Shown here one piece after another: positions 1 through 6,541 of a stretch of 6,541 nt of DNA. A model generated the notes under the pieces. That model had not been told where the DNA came from. It saw only the letters and a program-made list of their open reading frames with translations, and searched no databases. Source of the DNA: DAOUGC01 sp034429695 (GTDB lineage: Bacteria > Chloroflexota > Anaerolineae > Anaerolineales > Anaerolineaceae); contig DAOUGC010000036.1 of assembly GCA_034429695.1 (NCBI GenBank), positions 1 to 6,541 on the forward strand. The letters are read 5' to 3'. The translations under genes and the position numbers were made by a program. Each line of letters begins with the position of its first letter. The first letter of the stretch is position 1.

Positions 1-3000
1 GTGCGCAAACGTTCATACTTTTGCTTGCGCTGGGTCAGTTCCACCACCTGCGGGTGATGCACCGAAAGGTCGCGCGCCAGCGAATTGGTGATGCCAACCA
101 CGTTGAAGAAATTGCCGCTGCGCAGCGCGGCGCGCCATGCTTCGGCATCTGGTCCCAGGCTGTCCAGCTTGTCTTTCAATTCATTCAACTGGCTGATGAT
201 CAGGTTGACCTGGTTAATGGCGTTGTTGAGGCGCCGATCCATATCTTCGCGCTCATTGCCCATTTCCTTCAAGACCACCAGCAGGTTGCGCAAGGAAAGC
301 AACAACCGGTTGCCGTCATCAAGCTGGGTCTCGACGCTGCTGTTCTGCCCCACCGCAAACTGCCCTGCGCGGGTGATGCGGCGGTTGATCTCCACCCGCA
401 AAGACCCCAGGTTGGCCTGGATGCGGGCACGCGCGCCGCTGTCATCGGGGTTGACGCTCAACGCCTCTGAATATTCGATCACCGCCTCAGGGGTTTCGCC
501 CTTTTCCATCAACGCATCACCGCGCTGGATCAGAGTCTGCACGGCCTGTTCACGCTGGCGTTGCAGATAGCGTCCAACCACGGGCAAGGGTTTGGTTTCA
601 GCGGCCAGCATCCCTTCCAGATACTTGACCATCGAGCCGTACTCTTCGCGTTGATACAGGCGTTCAGCCTCGATCAGGATCTCGGCCGCCCGCAGGCGCT
701 GCACCAGCTCCGGCTGGGAATGAATATCAAAGCGGTCCAACCCCAGCGAACTCTGCACACCAAAGGTGTTCTCTTCACGCAGCAGGCGCATCCCCTCGGC
801 AAAGTTGCCTCCATCCAGTTGCTCATCCACCCTGTGGATCAACCATTGCAACTGGGCAGCCTCCAGCTTTTTGTGGAACTCAAGCTCGTTGGGGTATTGC
901 CCCAGCGCATTCATCCACAGTTGCACCACCTGCCCGGCCTGCCTGCGCCCGGTGAGTTCTTCCTCCTGCTGAAGATAAGACAGGCGCAGTAATTTCTTGC
1001 GGTTCCCGGCATCCTCTTCGGTTCGCACCAGGTTGTAATGATCCATGACCCGGATCAACTCAACACCCGTGGTGTGATCATTGGCTTTGGCAGCCTTCGT
1101 CAGGCGGGTGTGCAATGATGCGTACATCACCTCAAGCACTTCCACCTGCCTGTCGCGGATGTCACCCACCAGGCAGGATTCGATCTCCGCCGCCTGACGC
1201 AGGATCTCATAGGCTTCTTCAAAGCGTTTGTCGCCCTTCAGGCGATCCTCCTGAACGGCTTTGGCGCGGTTGATCTGCGCCATGGCGTCAGGGTCATTGC
1301 GGCGGCGGCGGTCCAGGTCAGCCTGCAGGTCAGCGAACTCCTCATCCAGGCGTTGCCGGTCAGCCGCTGGCAGGTCAGGTATGGCCCATAACTCGTTCAG
1401 CGCATCCTGTACGCGGTCATACCTTCTCTGCGCCAGGTTTTCGGTAATCGCCTGGCGGCACATGCCCATTTGGGCACGGATGCGCAGCGGGCGCACCTGG
1501 GTGCGGCCGTACTCGCCGCTTTCGCTGATGCGGTGCAATTTCTGGTAAGCCTCATCCCAGCGTTTGGCGTCCAGGTCCCGCCGGGCAGCCTCAACCAGCC
1601 CACCGGTGTCATTTTGCGCCAGTAATGCCTGGCCGTGCATGTCCTCCAGCAGACCCAGGTCAATGATCGCCTGGGGCAGGTCGTTGTAAATGGCGGTTGC
1701 CGCCGCCGGTTTGCCCTGGCGCAACTCGGCCGCCATGCGCTGGCCGTGCTGGGCTGCTTTTTTGTACAGATCCCATTTGTTCAGGCGCTTTTCATAACCG
1801 CTGGCGGAGGGCAAATGCTCGGGCAAAGTGGGCGGGCTGTCCAGCAAGCGCAGGATCTCGTCGAATTTCCCTTCACGAAACAGCACGGTCGCCTGGGCCA
1901 GTTTGCGGTCCATCTCGGTATTGAATTGCAGGCAGTAACGGTCGGTCAGCAGACCCGCCACGCGCTCCAGATCCTCATGCTGCGGGTAACTGTTGCGGGC
2001 AGTGATGAACAGGCTGTAGGCTGCCTCGGGTGACAGGTCCGGCCGGCGGGCTTCACGCAGGCTTTCCTCGGCCACAGTCCACATCTGCACAGCCTGGGCA
2101 TTCTCCCGCGCCAGTCGGTCCAGATTATCGCGCTGCGGTACGGACAGACCTTCCAATGTCTGGGCTTCCGAATAACGATTCTGCGCCTGTATGGGGTGCT
2201 TTACGCGGTCCTGATCCGCCAGATCGATCAGGCGGTCAAAATACTCGCCCACCTTCTCGGTCGCCAGCAGACGGAACTCCTGCAATAGATCCACCACCGG
2301 CCGGTTGGCTCCACTCAAACGGTCATCCGGCCATTCCGAAACCCCTTTGTTCATGTCCTCGGTCAACAGCAGGATGGTCTGGTGAATCTCCTCATACGCC
2401 CCCATCGCTTCGGCTGTCGTACGCATCCGTCGCTCGGTTCGGATGCGATTAAAGCGCGGTCTGGCACGTTTAAGCAGCTCGGTCAAATCATGCGGCGCTT
2501 TTCCTTCCGCAGCCAGGGCTTCCACCTCGCGGATGGCCCATTCCAGGGTCATATCATCCGTTTCACGCAGCTTTTTTCTCAGGTTTTCGAGACGGCGCTC
2601 CTCACCCACCAGGTTCTTGCGGATCACCGCCGTCTGCCGCAGGCTGGCCGCCTCGGGATGGTTGGGCGTTTCACTGAGGATGATCTGGCAGAATTCGATG
2701 GCTTCATCGAAGAGGCCGTTTTCCAGTGCGGTTCGCGCACGCTGAAGGAGACCATCAACCGTATCTGTACCCGTGTTCATCGCATCCGGCATGACAAAAT
2801 CCACAGCCGGAGCTGCCATTTCTTCATCTTCATCAGGCATATCCCAATCCCCCAGGTTGTCCGGCTGATCATGCCCACCCAAACCATTCAGGCGTTCCCT
2901 GGCGCGCATGAGTGCATTAATTAATTCAGGGGGAGCGTCCACTTCCAGTGTTTCTGCGTTGTGGATGGCTTCCAAAAGATGTTCGTCATCCGCTTCGTTT

Positions 3001-3701
3001 AAAGCCCTGGTACACTCCCGAATGCGGGCTTCCTTTTCCGCTTTTTCCTTGCGCGCCAGTGCCGTCTTGCGGATACTTGAAGCTTTCGGGTGATATTCGT
3101 CCTGATCCAGCACCTGCTGGCATAGCCGGATGGCCCGCTCGTAGTCCCCGCTGTCAACGGCATTTCCAGCGTCGGTCAACCACCGATCAATTTGCTCGCT
3201 CTCCGTTGCTGGCATGGGAGTCTGTCCGGGCACCGCTTCAGCATTGGAAGGAGGGGTTCTGGATGGCGGGGTGGAAAGCGAACGCAGGCGTTCCTCAGCA
3301 ACCAGGATGGCCTTTTGCAGGTTTGGCTCAACATACCCGTTATCGGTAATGGATCGGGCTTCATCCAGCGCGCGGCGCAGTTCTCCCACACTACTGGCTC
3401 CACTCAACATCGCCATGACAACCTGCAATCTGGCGCGTTGATCGGAAACGGTGCGCACGGGCTGCCCAACCGATGCAGATGAGTCAGCTTGGGCCTGCCC
3501 GTTATCCCATGCAGGCAGGTTGAAGTGAGTCAGATCAACCGGGCATTGCGACGGCTGAAAACCCCCCTCATGCCATTTTCTCATGGCAGCCATTGCCCGC
3601 CTCAACTCCATCACTTCATTAATCAAGCCGCTGCGGCGCTGATTGCGTTCCATCTCTTCCAGCGTTCGCATCACCTGCAAATATTTATCTTCAATATTCA
3701 T
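1..3701 (-). CDS. Very large TPR/helical-repeat scaffold protein (3' end outside window)
   Basis: One uninterrupted frame of 1233 codons runs from an ATG to the left edge without a stop, so this is a 5'-complete, 3'-truncated gene. The start is well fixed: GGTAGAGG lies 6 bases upstream and an in-frame TAG sits four codons before the ATG. No signal peptide or membrane helix is seen. Residues 1-46 form a charged amphipathic helix region. Residues 143-170 are a Pro/Ser/Thr linker and 277-312 an acidic linker. Residues 171-274 and 315-420 are duplicated units, each a TPR hairpin plus a helical segment. Residues about 430-1050 look like a degenerate helical solenoid with TPR-like pairs such as AKRWDEAYQKLHRI. 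A canonical TPR lies at about 1057-1092 (GDALMEKGETPEAVIEYSEA) and a coiled coil at about 1133-1182. TPR solenoids bind proteins or peptides, so a cytosolic scaffold is the likely role. No catalytic motif is seen. The start lies 32 bp after the membrane-protein gene, which suggests one operon. Confidence 0.9.
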   Translation of the reverse strand, partial: MNIEDKYLQVMRTLEEMERNQRRSGLINEVMELRRAMAAMRKWHEGGFQPSQCPVDLTHFNLPAWDNGQAQADSSASVGQPVRTVSDQRARLQVVMAMLSGASSVGELRRALDEARSITDNGYVEPNLQKAILVAEERLRSLSTPPSRTPPSNAEAVPGQTPMPATESEQIDRWLTDAGNAVDSGDYERAIRLCQQVLDQDEYHPKASSIRKTALARKEKAEKEARIRECTRALNEADDEHLLEAIHNAETLEVDAPPELINALMRARERLNGLGGHDQPDNLGDWDMPDEDEEMAAPAVDFVMPDAMNTGTDTVDGLLQRARTALENGLFDEAIEFCQIILSETPNHPEAASLRQTAVIRKNLVGEERRLENLRKKLRETDDMTLEWAIREVEALAAEGKAPHDLTELLKRARPRFNRIRTERRMRTTAEAMGAYEEIHQTILLLTEDMNKGVSEWPDDRLSGANRPVVDLLQEFRLLATEKVGEYFDRLIDLADQDRVKHPIQAQNRYSEAQTLEGLSVPQRDNLDRLARENAQAVQMWTVAEESLREARRPDLSPEAAYSLFITARNSYPQHEDLERVAGLLTDRYCLQFNTEMDRKLAQATVLFREGKFDEILRLLDSPPTLPEHLPSASGYEKRLNKWDLYKKAAQHGQRMAAELRQGKPAAATAIYNDLPQAIIDLGLLEDMHGQALLAQNDTGGLVEAARRDLDAKRWDEAYQKLHRISESGEYGRTQVRPLRIRAQMGMCRQAITENLAQRRYDRVQDALNELWAIPDLPAADRQRLDEEFADLQADLDRRRRNDPDAMAQINRAKAVQEDRLKGDKRFEEAYEILRQAAEIESCLVGDIRDRQVEVLEVMYASLHTRLTKAAKANDHTTGVELIRVMDHYNLVRTEEDAGNRKKLLRLSYLQQEEELTGRRQAGQVVQLWMNALGQYPNELEFHKKLEAAQLQWLIHRVDEQLDGGNFAEGMRLLREENTFGVQSSLGLDRFDIHSQPELVQRLRAAEILIEAERLYQREEYGSMVKYLEGMLAAETKPLPVVGRYLQRQREQAVQTLIQRGDALMEKGETPEAVIEYSEALSVNPDDSGARARIQANLGSLRVEINRRITRAGQFAVGQNSSVETQLDDGNRLLLSLRNLLVVLKEMGNEREDMDRRLNNAINQVNLIISQLNELKDKLDSLGPDAEAWRAALRSGNFFNVVGITNSLARDLSVHHPQVVELTQRKQKYERLR
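2442..2759 (-). repeat. Protein-level internal repeat, copy 2 (residues ~315-420 of the large TPR protein)
   Basis: This second copy of the TPR-plus-helical unit carries ALENGLFDEAIEFC, then HPEAASLRQTA, and ends in APHDLTELLKRARPRFNRI. The Cys in the TPR helix (C338, against C194 in copy 1), the His-Pro turn, the Arg-Lys pair after it and the final Arg-Ala-Arg are all kept. An acidic linker of about 36 residues separates it from copy 1. Confidence 0.8.
2880..3191 (-). repeat. Protein-level internal repeat, copy 1 (residues ~171-274 of the large TPR protein)
   Basis: This copy encodes a TPR-like hairpin (AVDSGDYERAIRLC, then HPKASSIRKTA) followed by a charged helical segment ending in PPELINALMRARERLNGL. 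It aligns with residues 315-420 at a constant offset of 144 residues, moving to 146 after a two-residue gap. By hand I count about 39 identical positions of 104. It is diverged at DNA level, so it is an old duplication and not a recombination-active DNA repeat. Confidence 0.8.
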
Positions 3702-3707
3702 GGTCCG

Positions 3708-3715
3708 CCTCTACC
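3708..3715 (-). promoter_or_regulatory. Ribosome binding site of the large TPR-protein gene
   Basis: GGTAGAGG on the minus strand ends 6 bases before the ATG at 3701, an ordinary Shine-Dalgarno spacing. It falls in the 32 bp gap after the double stop of the membrane-protein gene. The TAG within this motif is in frame with the large gene and excludes a more upstream start. No hairpin or promoter-like element is visible in the gap. Confidence 0.65.
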
Positions 3716-3733
3716 AAATGCTGTAATGTGTCA

Positions 3734-5431
3734 TCAAGGAGCCACAGTAAGGAACAGATCGTCGATCACCAGGACGCCGCCCGGCAATCCGTCACCTTCC
3801 ACTTTTACCGTCAACTCTGGATGAAGCAAGTCCTTCTCAACGGTGACAAACCCGAGGGAAATTAACGTGGCCTGGGTTGCGGTGTTGCTGGGATTCACCG
3901 GTCCATTCACCGTCTGTTCCACACTCACCCCGGCTGCCCCGGTCAGTGTGAATTTTGTATCCACATTGGTTCCCTGCCCCATCCAGGCCCACACCTCGTA
4001 GCGGCCAACCCATAGCGGATCATCCAGGGTATAGGTACCGGCCGGTTTTTCGGTTGGTGTGGTAAATGTGAATCGGGTGCCGGTATTCCACAATCCATCG
4101 CCATTTTCAAGCACCCAGCCTTCTGCGGGTTCCAGGGCTGCGCGTTCATTCTCCATTTGCGCAACCACAACACTGTTGGAGAAGTGCTGGGTATACGCCG
4201 GGCTGCCGGTCAGACGTTCGTTGTACAGACGGGAGATCGCGAGGGCGTCCAACCCCAGAAATGCAGTGCCTGTGCCGGTTGTACCCGTCAGGGTCACTTC
4301 GATGGGTTGGCCGGCAGGCAACTGATAAATTCCCAGACATACCCATTCGTCAGCGCCGCTCTTTTGTTCAGCCTTGGTCATCTGGGTGTAGGTTCCACCG
4401 CGTACAGCCTGCACCGGCTGTCCCCCGGCTGAAACGTTAATGGTGATGACTGCATTGCCTGCGCCTTCCAGGGCATCGATCATCCAGAACTGGTACAGAC
4501 CTTCTTCACTTATCGGCTGATCCATCCGGTAGACCAGGGTCACAGGCGCAGTGGCAGGGACTTCCTGCCATACCAGGTGAAGGCCCCCCACCCCACCGGC
4601 GGCAGTTGCTGAGGGTGGCAGCGAGGCCTGCGCCTGGGTTTCATCAATCACAAACAGCAGCCGGTCAGGTGCAGGAAACGCAGGCGAGATCAGGCTGAAT
4701 GACAGACTCGAGTAGACCGATGGCAACGTGACGGTGGGAACGACTTCTTCCACCACTTCAGGCGTGGCCGTCATGGTCGGTTGTTCCGTTGGGCCGGGGA
4801 TGGTGGCGGTCATTTCTGATGTGGGTGTGTAGGTGGGCAGCAATCCTCCCACCACCGGCAAACCGTAACCCCAGTCCGGCAGAAATGCGAGTGAGAAGTA
4901 CATCACACCGATCAACAACACAGCCAGCACTCCCACTCCGCTGAACAACCAGATGTTCATGCGCGCCCGCTGAGCCTCTTTTTGAGCGCCGCGAATGGCT
5001 TCGGCATTGGCAGCCGTCACCTCCTGCTCCAATCGGTCAAACGGCAGCCACGGCAGGTTGGCCGCCATGCCCACCACACCTCGCAGGTGTTGTTTGCGTG
5101 CCGCGGGGGTTTTGTGCTCCAACGCCTTTCGGGCGTGCACCATGATGCGCTGCAGGACGGGTTGGTGTTCCTTTGCCTGCCATGGCCGTTCGGTGCGCTC
5201 ATCCCTGGCCAGTTTTCGGATGCGGGCAATTGCCTGGGATAGCTGGATCAAAGTTGCCATCGCCGCAGGAAACCCGTCATCCGCATTGGTCATCTGGCTC
5301 AACTGATCCAGCACATCCTCACTGAGTCGCTGCAAATGCGGCATCAATTTATTGTGCTTCCAGGTTGCCGCAGGGGCAGGCTGACGGAACAACTCATCCA
5401 ATTCATGTAAGAATGTCATATGCGCGTACAT
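3734..5431 (-). CDS. Single-pass membrane protein: cytosolic helical domain, TM helix, Thr/Pro stalk, two outer beta-sandwich-like domains
   Basis: This is a complete 565-residue protein with no recognised name. Residues 1-155 are soluble and helical, rich in Gln, Ala, Leu and Arg, with no signal peptide. Residues about 159-184 form one strong hydrophobic helix preceded by basic residues (KEAQRAR), so the positive-inside rule puts the N-terminus in the cytosol and the C-terminus outside. Residues about 198-238 are a Thr/Pro/Glu spacer typical of surface stalks. Two beta-rich segments follow, about 256-402 and 418-563. Each carries a G-x-Y-x-[FV]-W strand (GLYQFWMID near 311, GRYEVWAWM near 476) and ends in a GLDALAI or VIDDLFL-type strand. 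This resembles jelly-roll or golvesin/CBM-like modules, but only by pattern. The sole cysteine is C365, outside. The start is supported by AGAAGGG upstream and an in-frame TAA three codons before it; an ATG at codon 5 is an alternative. The end is a double stop, TGA TGA. It probably acts as a surface sensor, adhesin or anchor for cytosolic partners encoded alongside. Confidence 0.9.
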   Translation of the reverse strand: MYAHMTFLHELDELFRQPAPAATWKHNKLMPHLQRLSEDVLDQLSQMTNADDGFPAAMATLIQLSQAIARIRKLARDERTERPWQAKEHQPVLQRIMVHARKALEHKTPAARKQHLRGVVGMAANLPWLPFDRLEQEVTAANAEAIRGAQKEAQRARMNIWLFSGVGVLAVLLIGVMYFSLAFLPDWGYGLPVVGGLLPTYTPTSEMTATIPGPTEQPTMTATPEVVEEVVPTVTLPSVYSSLSFSLISPAFPAPDRLLFVIDETQAQASLPPSATAAGGVGGLHLVWQEVPATAPVTLVYRMDQPISEEGLYQFWMIDALEGAGNAVITINVSAGGQPVQAVRGGTYTQMTKAEQKSGADEWVCLGIYQLPAGQPIEVTLTGTTGTGTAFLGLDALAISRLYNERLTGSPAYTQHFSNSVVVAQMENERAALEPAEGWVLENGDGLWNTGTRFTFTTPTEKPAGTYTLDDPLWVGRYEVWAWMGQGTNVDTKFTLTGAAGVSVEQTVNGPVNPSNTATQATLISLGFVTVEKDLLHPELTVKVEGDGLPGGVLVIDDLFLTVAP

Positions 5432-5433
5432 GG

Positions 5434-6541
5434 TTACTTACCCTTCTGTGGCGACGTGGGTATATTGGCACTGGCAGATTGGGGTATGCTTGAGATAACC
5501 TGTTCAGTCTTGTGGTTCACCTGTATGGCTGCGTGCACCTGCCCGATATATTCGTTTCTGCGCTTTGCCAATTCCGGGAAACAGTCCCATGGAATGGCTG
5601 CGGTGCGGTCCAGTAACCGTAAAGCCTCATGTGGGTGATCTGCATTCAGGTGCGTGGCAACCATGTGCAGCATATAGGTCATTTCCAGTCGGCCGCCCTC
5701 TTCAAAAATTTTCTCGATCTGCCTTCTCTTTTGTTCGAGAACCGCATCAGGCTCAAGCGAAACCAATTCCTGCATGCAGATCAAAATTTCGGCCATGCGC
5801 TCCCAGCCGGTAAGGGAAAAATACCGCACACAATACAGGTCTTCCAGTTCACCCAGTTGTAATTTGAGTGTCTGAATCCGCTGACGTCTATTTTCCTGGA
5901 GGGTGTTTAAGGCCCTGTCCTGCTCTGCAACGAGGATCTCCAGACGGGATTGCGCCTGCGAAATCAAACGCCAGATCTTCTCGATGGCTGGTTGTTCACC
6001 AGGGGGATACCGCTCCAGGAATGATTTGGCATCGTCCTTATCCTGGTCAGGATGGTGCGTCAGCGTCATCAAATCTCCGATGGTTTGCCGGGCGGCATCC
6101 AGGTCGTTCGGACGGGCGCTGCGCAGATGCTTTTCCACAATGAGCAGCCCGTCATCCACCAGTGTCTGGTATCTTCTGATGCGGCCGGACAACATGGGGG
6201 CAATGGTGCTGTTGAGTTCAACCGTTTGCGCGGGGTCAAGCGCCTGCACCTGGGCGGCAAGATCCATCGCCAGGTCAAAATGCTCGGAGAGGCTCATTTT
6301 CCCCACTGCCGCAATCACAAGCTGCCTGACGAACGCCCGCAGGTCCAGGGGTGATACCGCCTGGGCGGTCATGGCACTTTCATAGTGGGTTGAAAAATCC
6401 TCAATCTGACCGTTCTGCAAACACTCGCGCAGGGTCTTCACCCTGTCCGCCGCCACGTGCACCGCCCGCAGATCTTCGGTGGCGGCTGGCGTTCCCACAG
6501 CAGCACGGGTGAGCGCCAGAATGTTATCCAGCGATCCACTT
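5434..6541 (-). CDS. Helical coiled-coil/TPR-like protein of unknown function (5' end outside window)
   Basis: I do not recognise a named family. The reading frame stays open to the right edge: 14 codons precede the first possible in-window start (a GTG at 6496-6498), and that GTG has no purine-rich ribosome site before it. The real start is therefore probably upstream. The visible 368 codons lack a signal peptide or membrane helix and are rich in Leu, Ala, Glu, Gln and Arg, so the protein looks cytosolic and nearly all alpha-helical. Counting from the GTG, residues about 172-222 have a heptad-like pattern typical of a coiled coil. Residues about 286-320 (HPHEALRLLDRTA, then ELAKRRNEY) look like a degenerate TPR hairpin. 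The last 25 or so residues are polar, rich in Ser and Pro, and probably disordered. The gene ends in TAA 2 bp before the next start, which implies co-transcription and possible translational coupling. A scaffold or adaptor role is inference from fold only. Confidence 0.85.
   Translation of the reverse strand, partial: SGSLDNILALTRAAVGTPAATEDLRAVHVAADRVKTLRECLQNGQIEDFSTHYESAMTAQAVSPLDLRAFVRQLVIAAVGKMSLSEHFDLAMDLAAQVQALDPAQTVELNSTIAPMLSGRIRRYQTLVDDGLLIVEKHLRSARPNDLDAARQTIGDLMTLTHHPDQDKDDAKSFLERYPPGEQPAIEKIWRLISQAQSRLEILVAEQDRALNTLQENRRQRIQTLKLQLGELEDLYCVRYFSLTGWERMAEILICMQELVSLEPDAVLEQKRRQIEKIFEEGGRLEMTYMLHMVATHLNADHPHEALRLLDRTAAIPWDCFPELAKRRNEYIGQVHAAIQVNHKTEQVISSIPQSASANIPTSPQKGK
5441..5447 (-). 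promoter_or_regulatory. Ribosome binding site of the membrane-protein gene
   Basis: AGAAGGG on the minus strand sits 9 bases before the ATG at 5431. It lies wholly inside the last codons of the upstream gene, whose stop codon is 2 bp from the start. This arrangement favours translational coupling. It supports the ATG at 5431 over the second ATG four codons later, although the spacing (9 versus about 21 bases) is slightly long. Confidence 0.55.

Noticed and set aside
21..992. Plus-strand open frames 21-470, 85-570 and 561-992
   Set aside because: All are antisense to the continuous 1233-codon frame. Their Leu/Gln/His-rich or Ser/Arg-rich composition is what the complement of a Glu/Gln/Arg/Leu-rich gene produces.
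1397..1663. Minus-strand open frame of 88 codons inside the large gene
   Set aside because: It is an alternate frame of the same strand. Its Cys/Trp/Arg-rich sequence is typical of frame-shifted coding DNA.
2382..2924. 180-codon open frame on the plus strand
   Set aside because: It lies wholly opposite the large TPR gene, has no good ribosome site and its translation is not protein-like. It is a shadow of the GC-rich helical coding strand.
2918..2925. TTAATTAA palindrome
   Set aside because: It falls within codons for Leu-Ile-Asn of the large gene and has no partner or context, so it is a chance AT-rich run.
1..3701. Possibility that the large gene is a frameshifted pseudogene, since it has no stop in the window
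   Set aside because: I followed the frame across the region: codon phase is constant, I found no stop codon, and TPR-like sequence continues to the edge. It is simply cut by the window.
3702..3733. Terminator or promoter in the 32 bp gap
   Set aside because: No inverted repeat with a T-run and no -10/-35 pair is visible; the gap holds only a second stop codon and a ribosome site.
3734..5431. Anti-sigma factor (RsgI or zinc-binding type) reading of the single-pass membrane protein
   Set aside because: The inside-out layout fits, but the N-terminal domain has no Cys or HxxxCxxC motif, is longer than usual, and no sigma-factor gene is next to it in the window.
5903..6385. 160-codon plus-strand open frame
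   Set aside because: It is antisense to the first helical gene, rich in Ser, Arg and Cys without a pattern, and lacks a ribosome site.

Overview
The window reads as one continuous block of three co-directional genes on the minus strand. All are densely packed and none is a familiar housekeeping gene. No RNA gene, mobile element, CRISPR array, phage marker or terminator is visible. Two features point to an environmental bacterium, most likely Chloroflexota (Anaerolineae-like): moderately GC-rich DNA, and a Thr/Pro-rich extracellular spacer of the PTYTPT...PTEQPTMTATP type right after a membrane anchor. That spacer style is common in Anaerolineae surface proteins. The taxonomic call is an inference from style, not from a marker gene.

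Layout, in direction of transcription (right to left). (1) From the right edge to 5434: the C-terminal 368 codons of a soluble, almost entirely alpha-helical protein with a coiled-coil stretch and a TPR-like tail; its true start lies outside the window. (2) 5431 to 3734: a complete 565-residue membrane protein. It has a helical cytosolic N-terminal domain of about 155 residues, one transmembrane helix, a Thr/Pro-rich stalk, and two tandem beta-sandwich-like outer domains. (3) 3701 to the left edge: the first 1233 codons of a very large helical-repeat (TPR-type) protein with no stop in the window. It contains a clear internal duplication, flexible acidic and proline-rich linkers, a canonical TPR and a long coiled coil near the visible end.

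The gaps are 2 bp and 32 bp, so the three genes are very probably one transcript, with translational coupling likely between the first two. The promoter must lie to the right of the window and any terminator to the left. A reasonable working model is a membrane-linked assembly: the middle protein joins an outer ligand-binding or adhesive module to a cytosolic helical domain, and the two flanking helical proteins are candidate cytosolic scaffolds. The function is unknown. No catalytic motif is visible in any of the three, so any enzyme of the system would be encoded outside the window.
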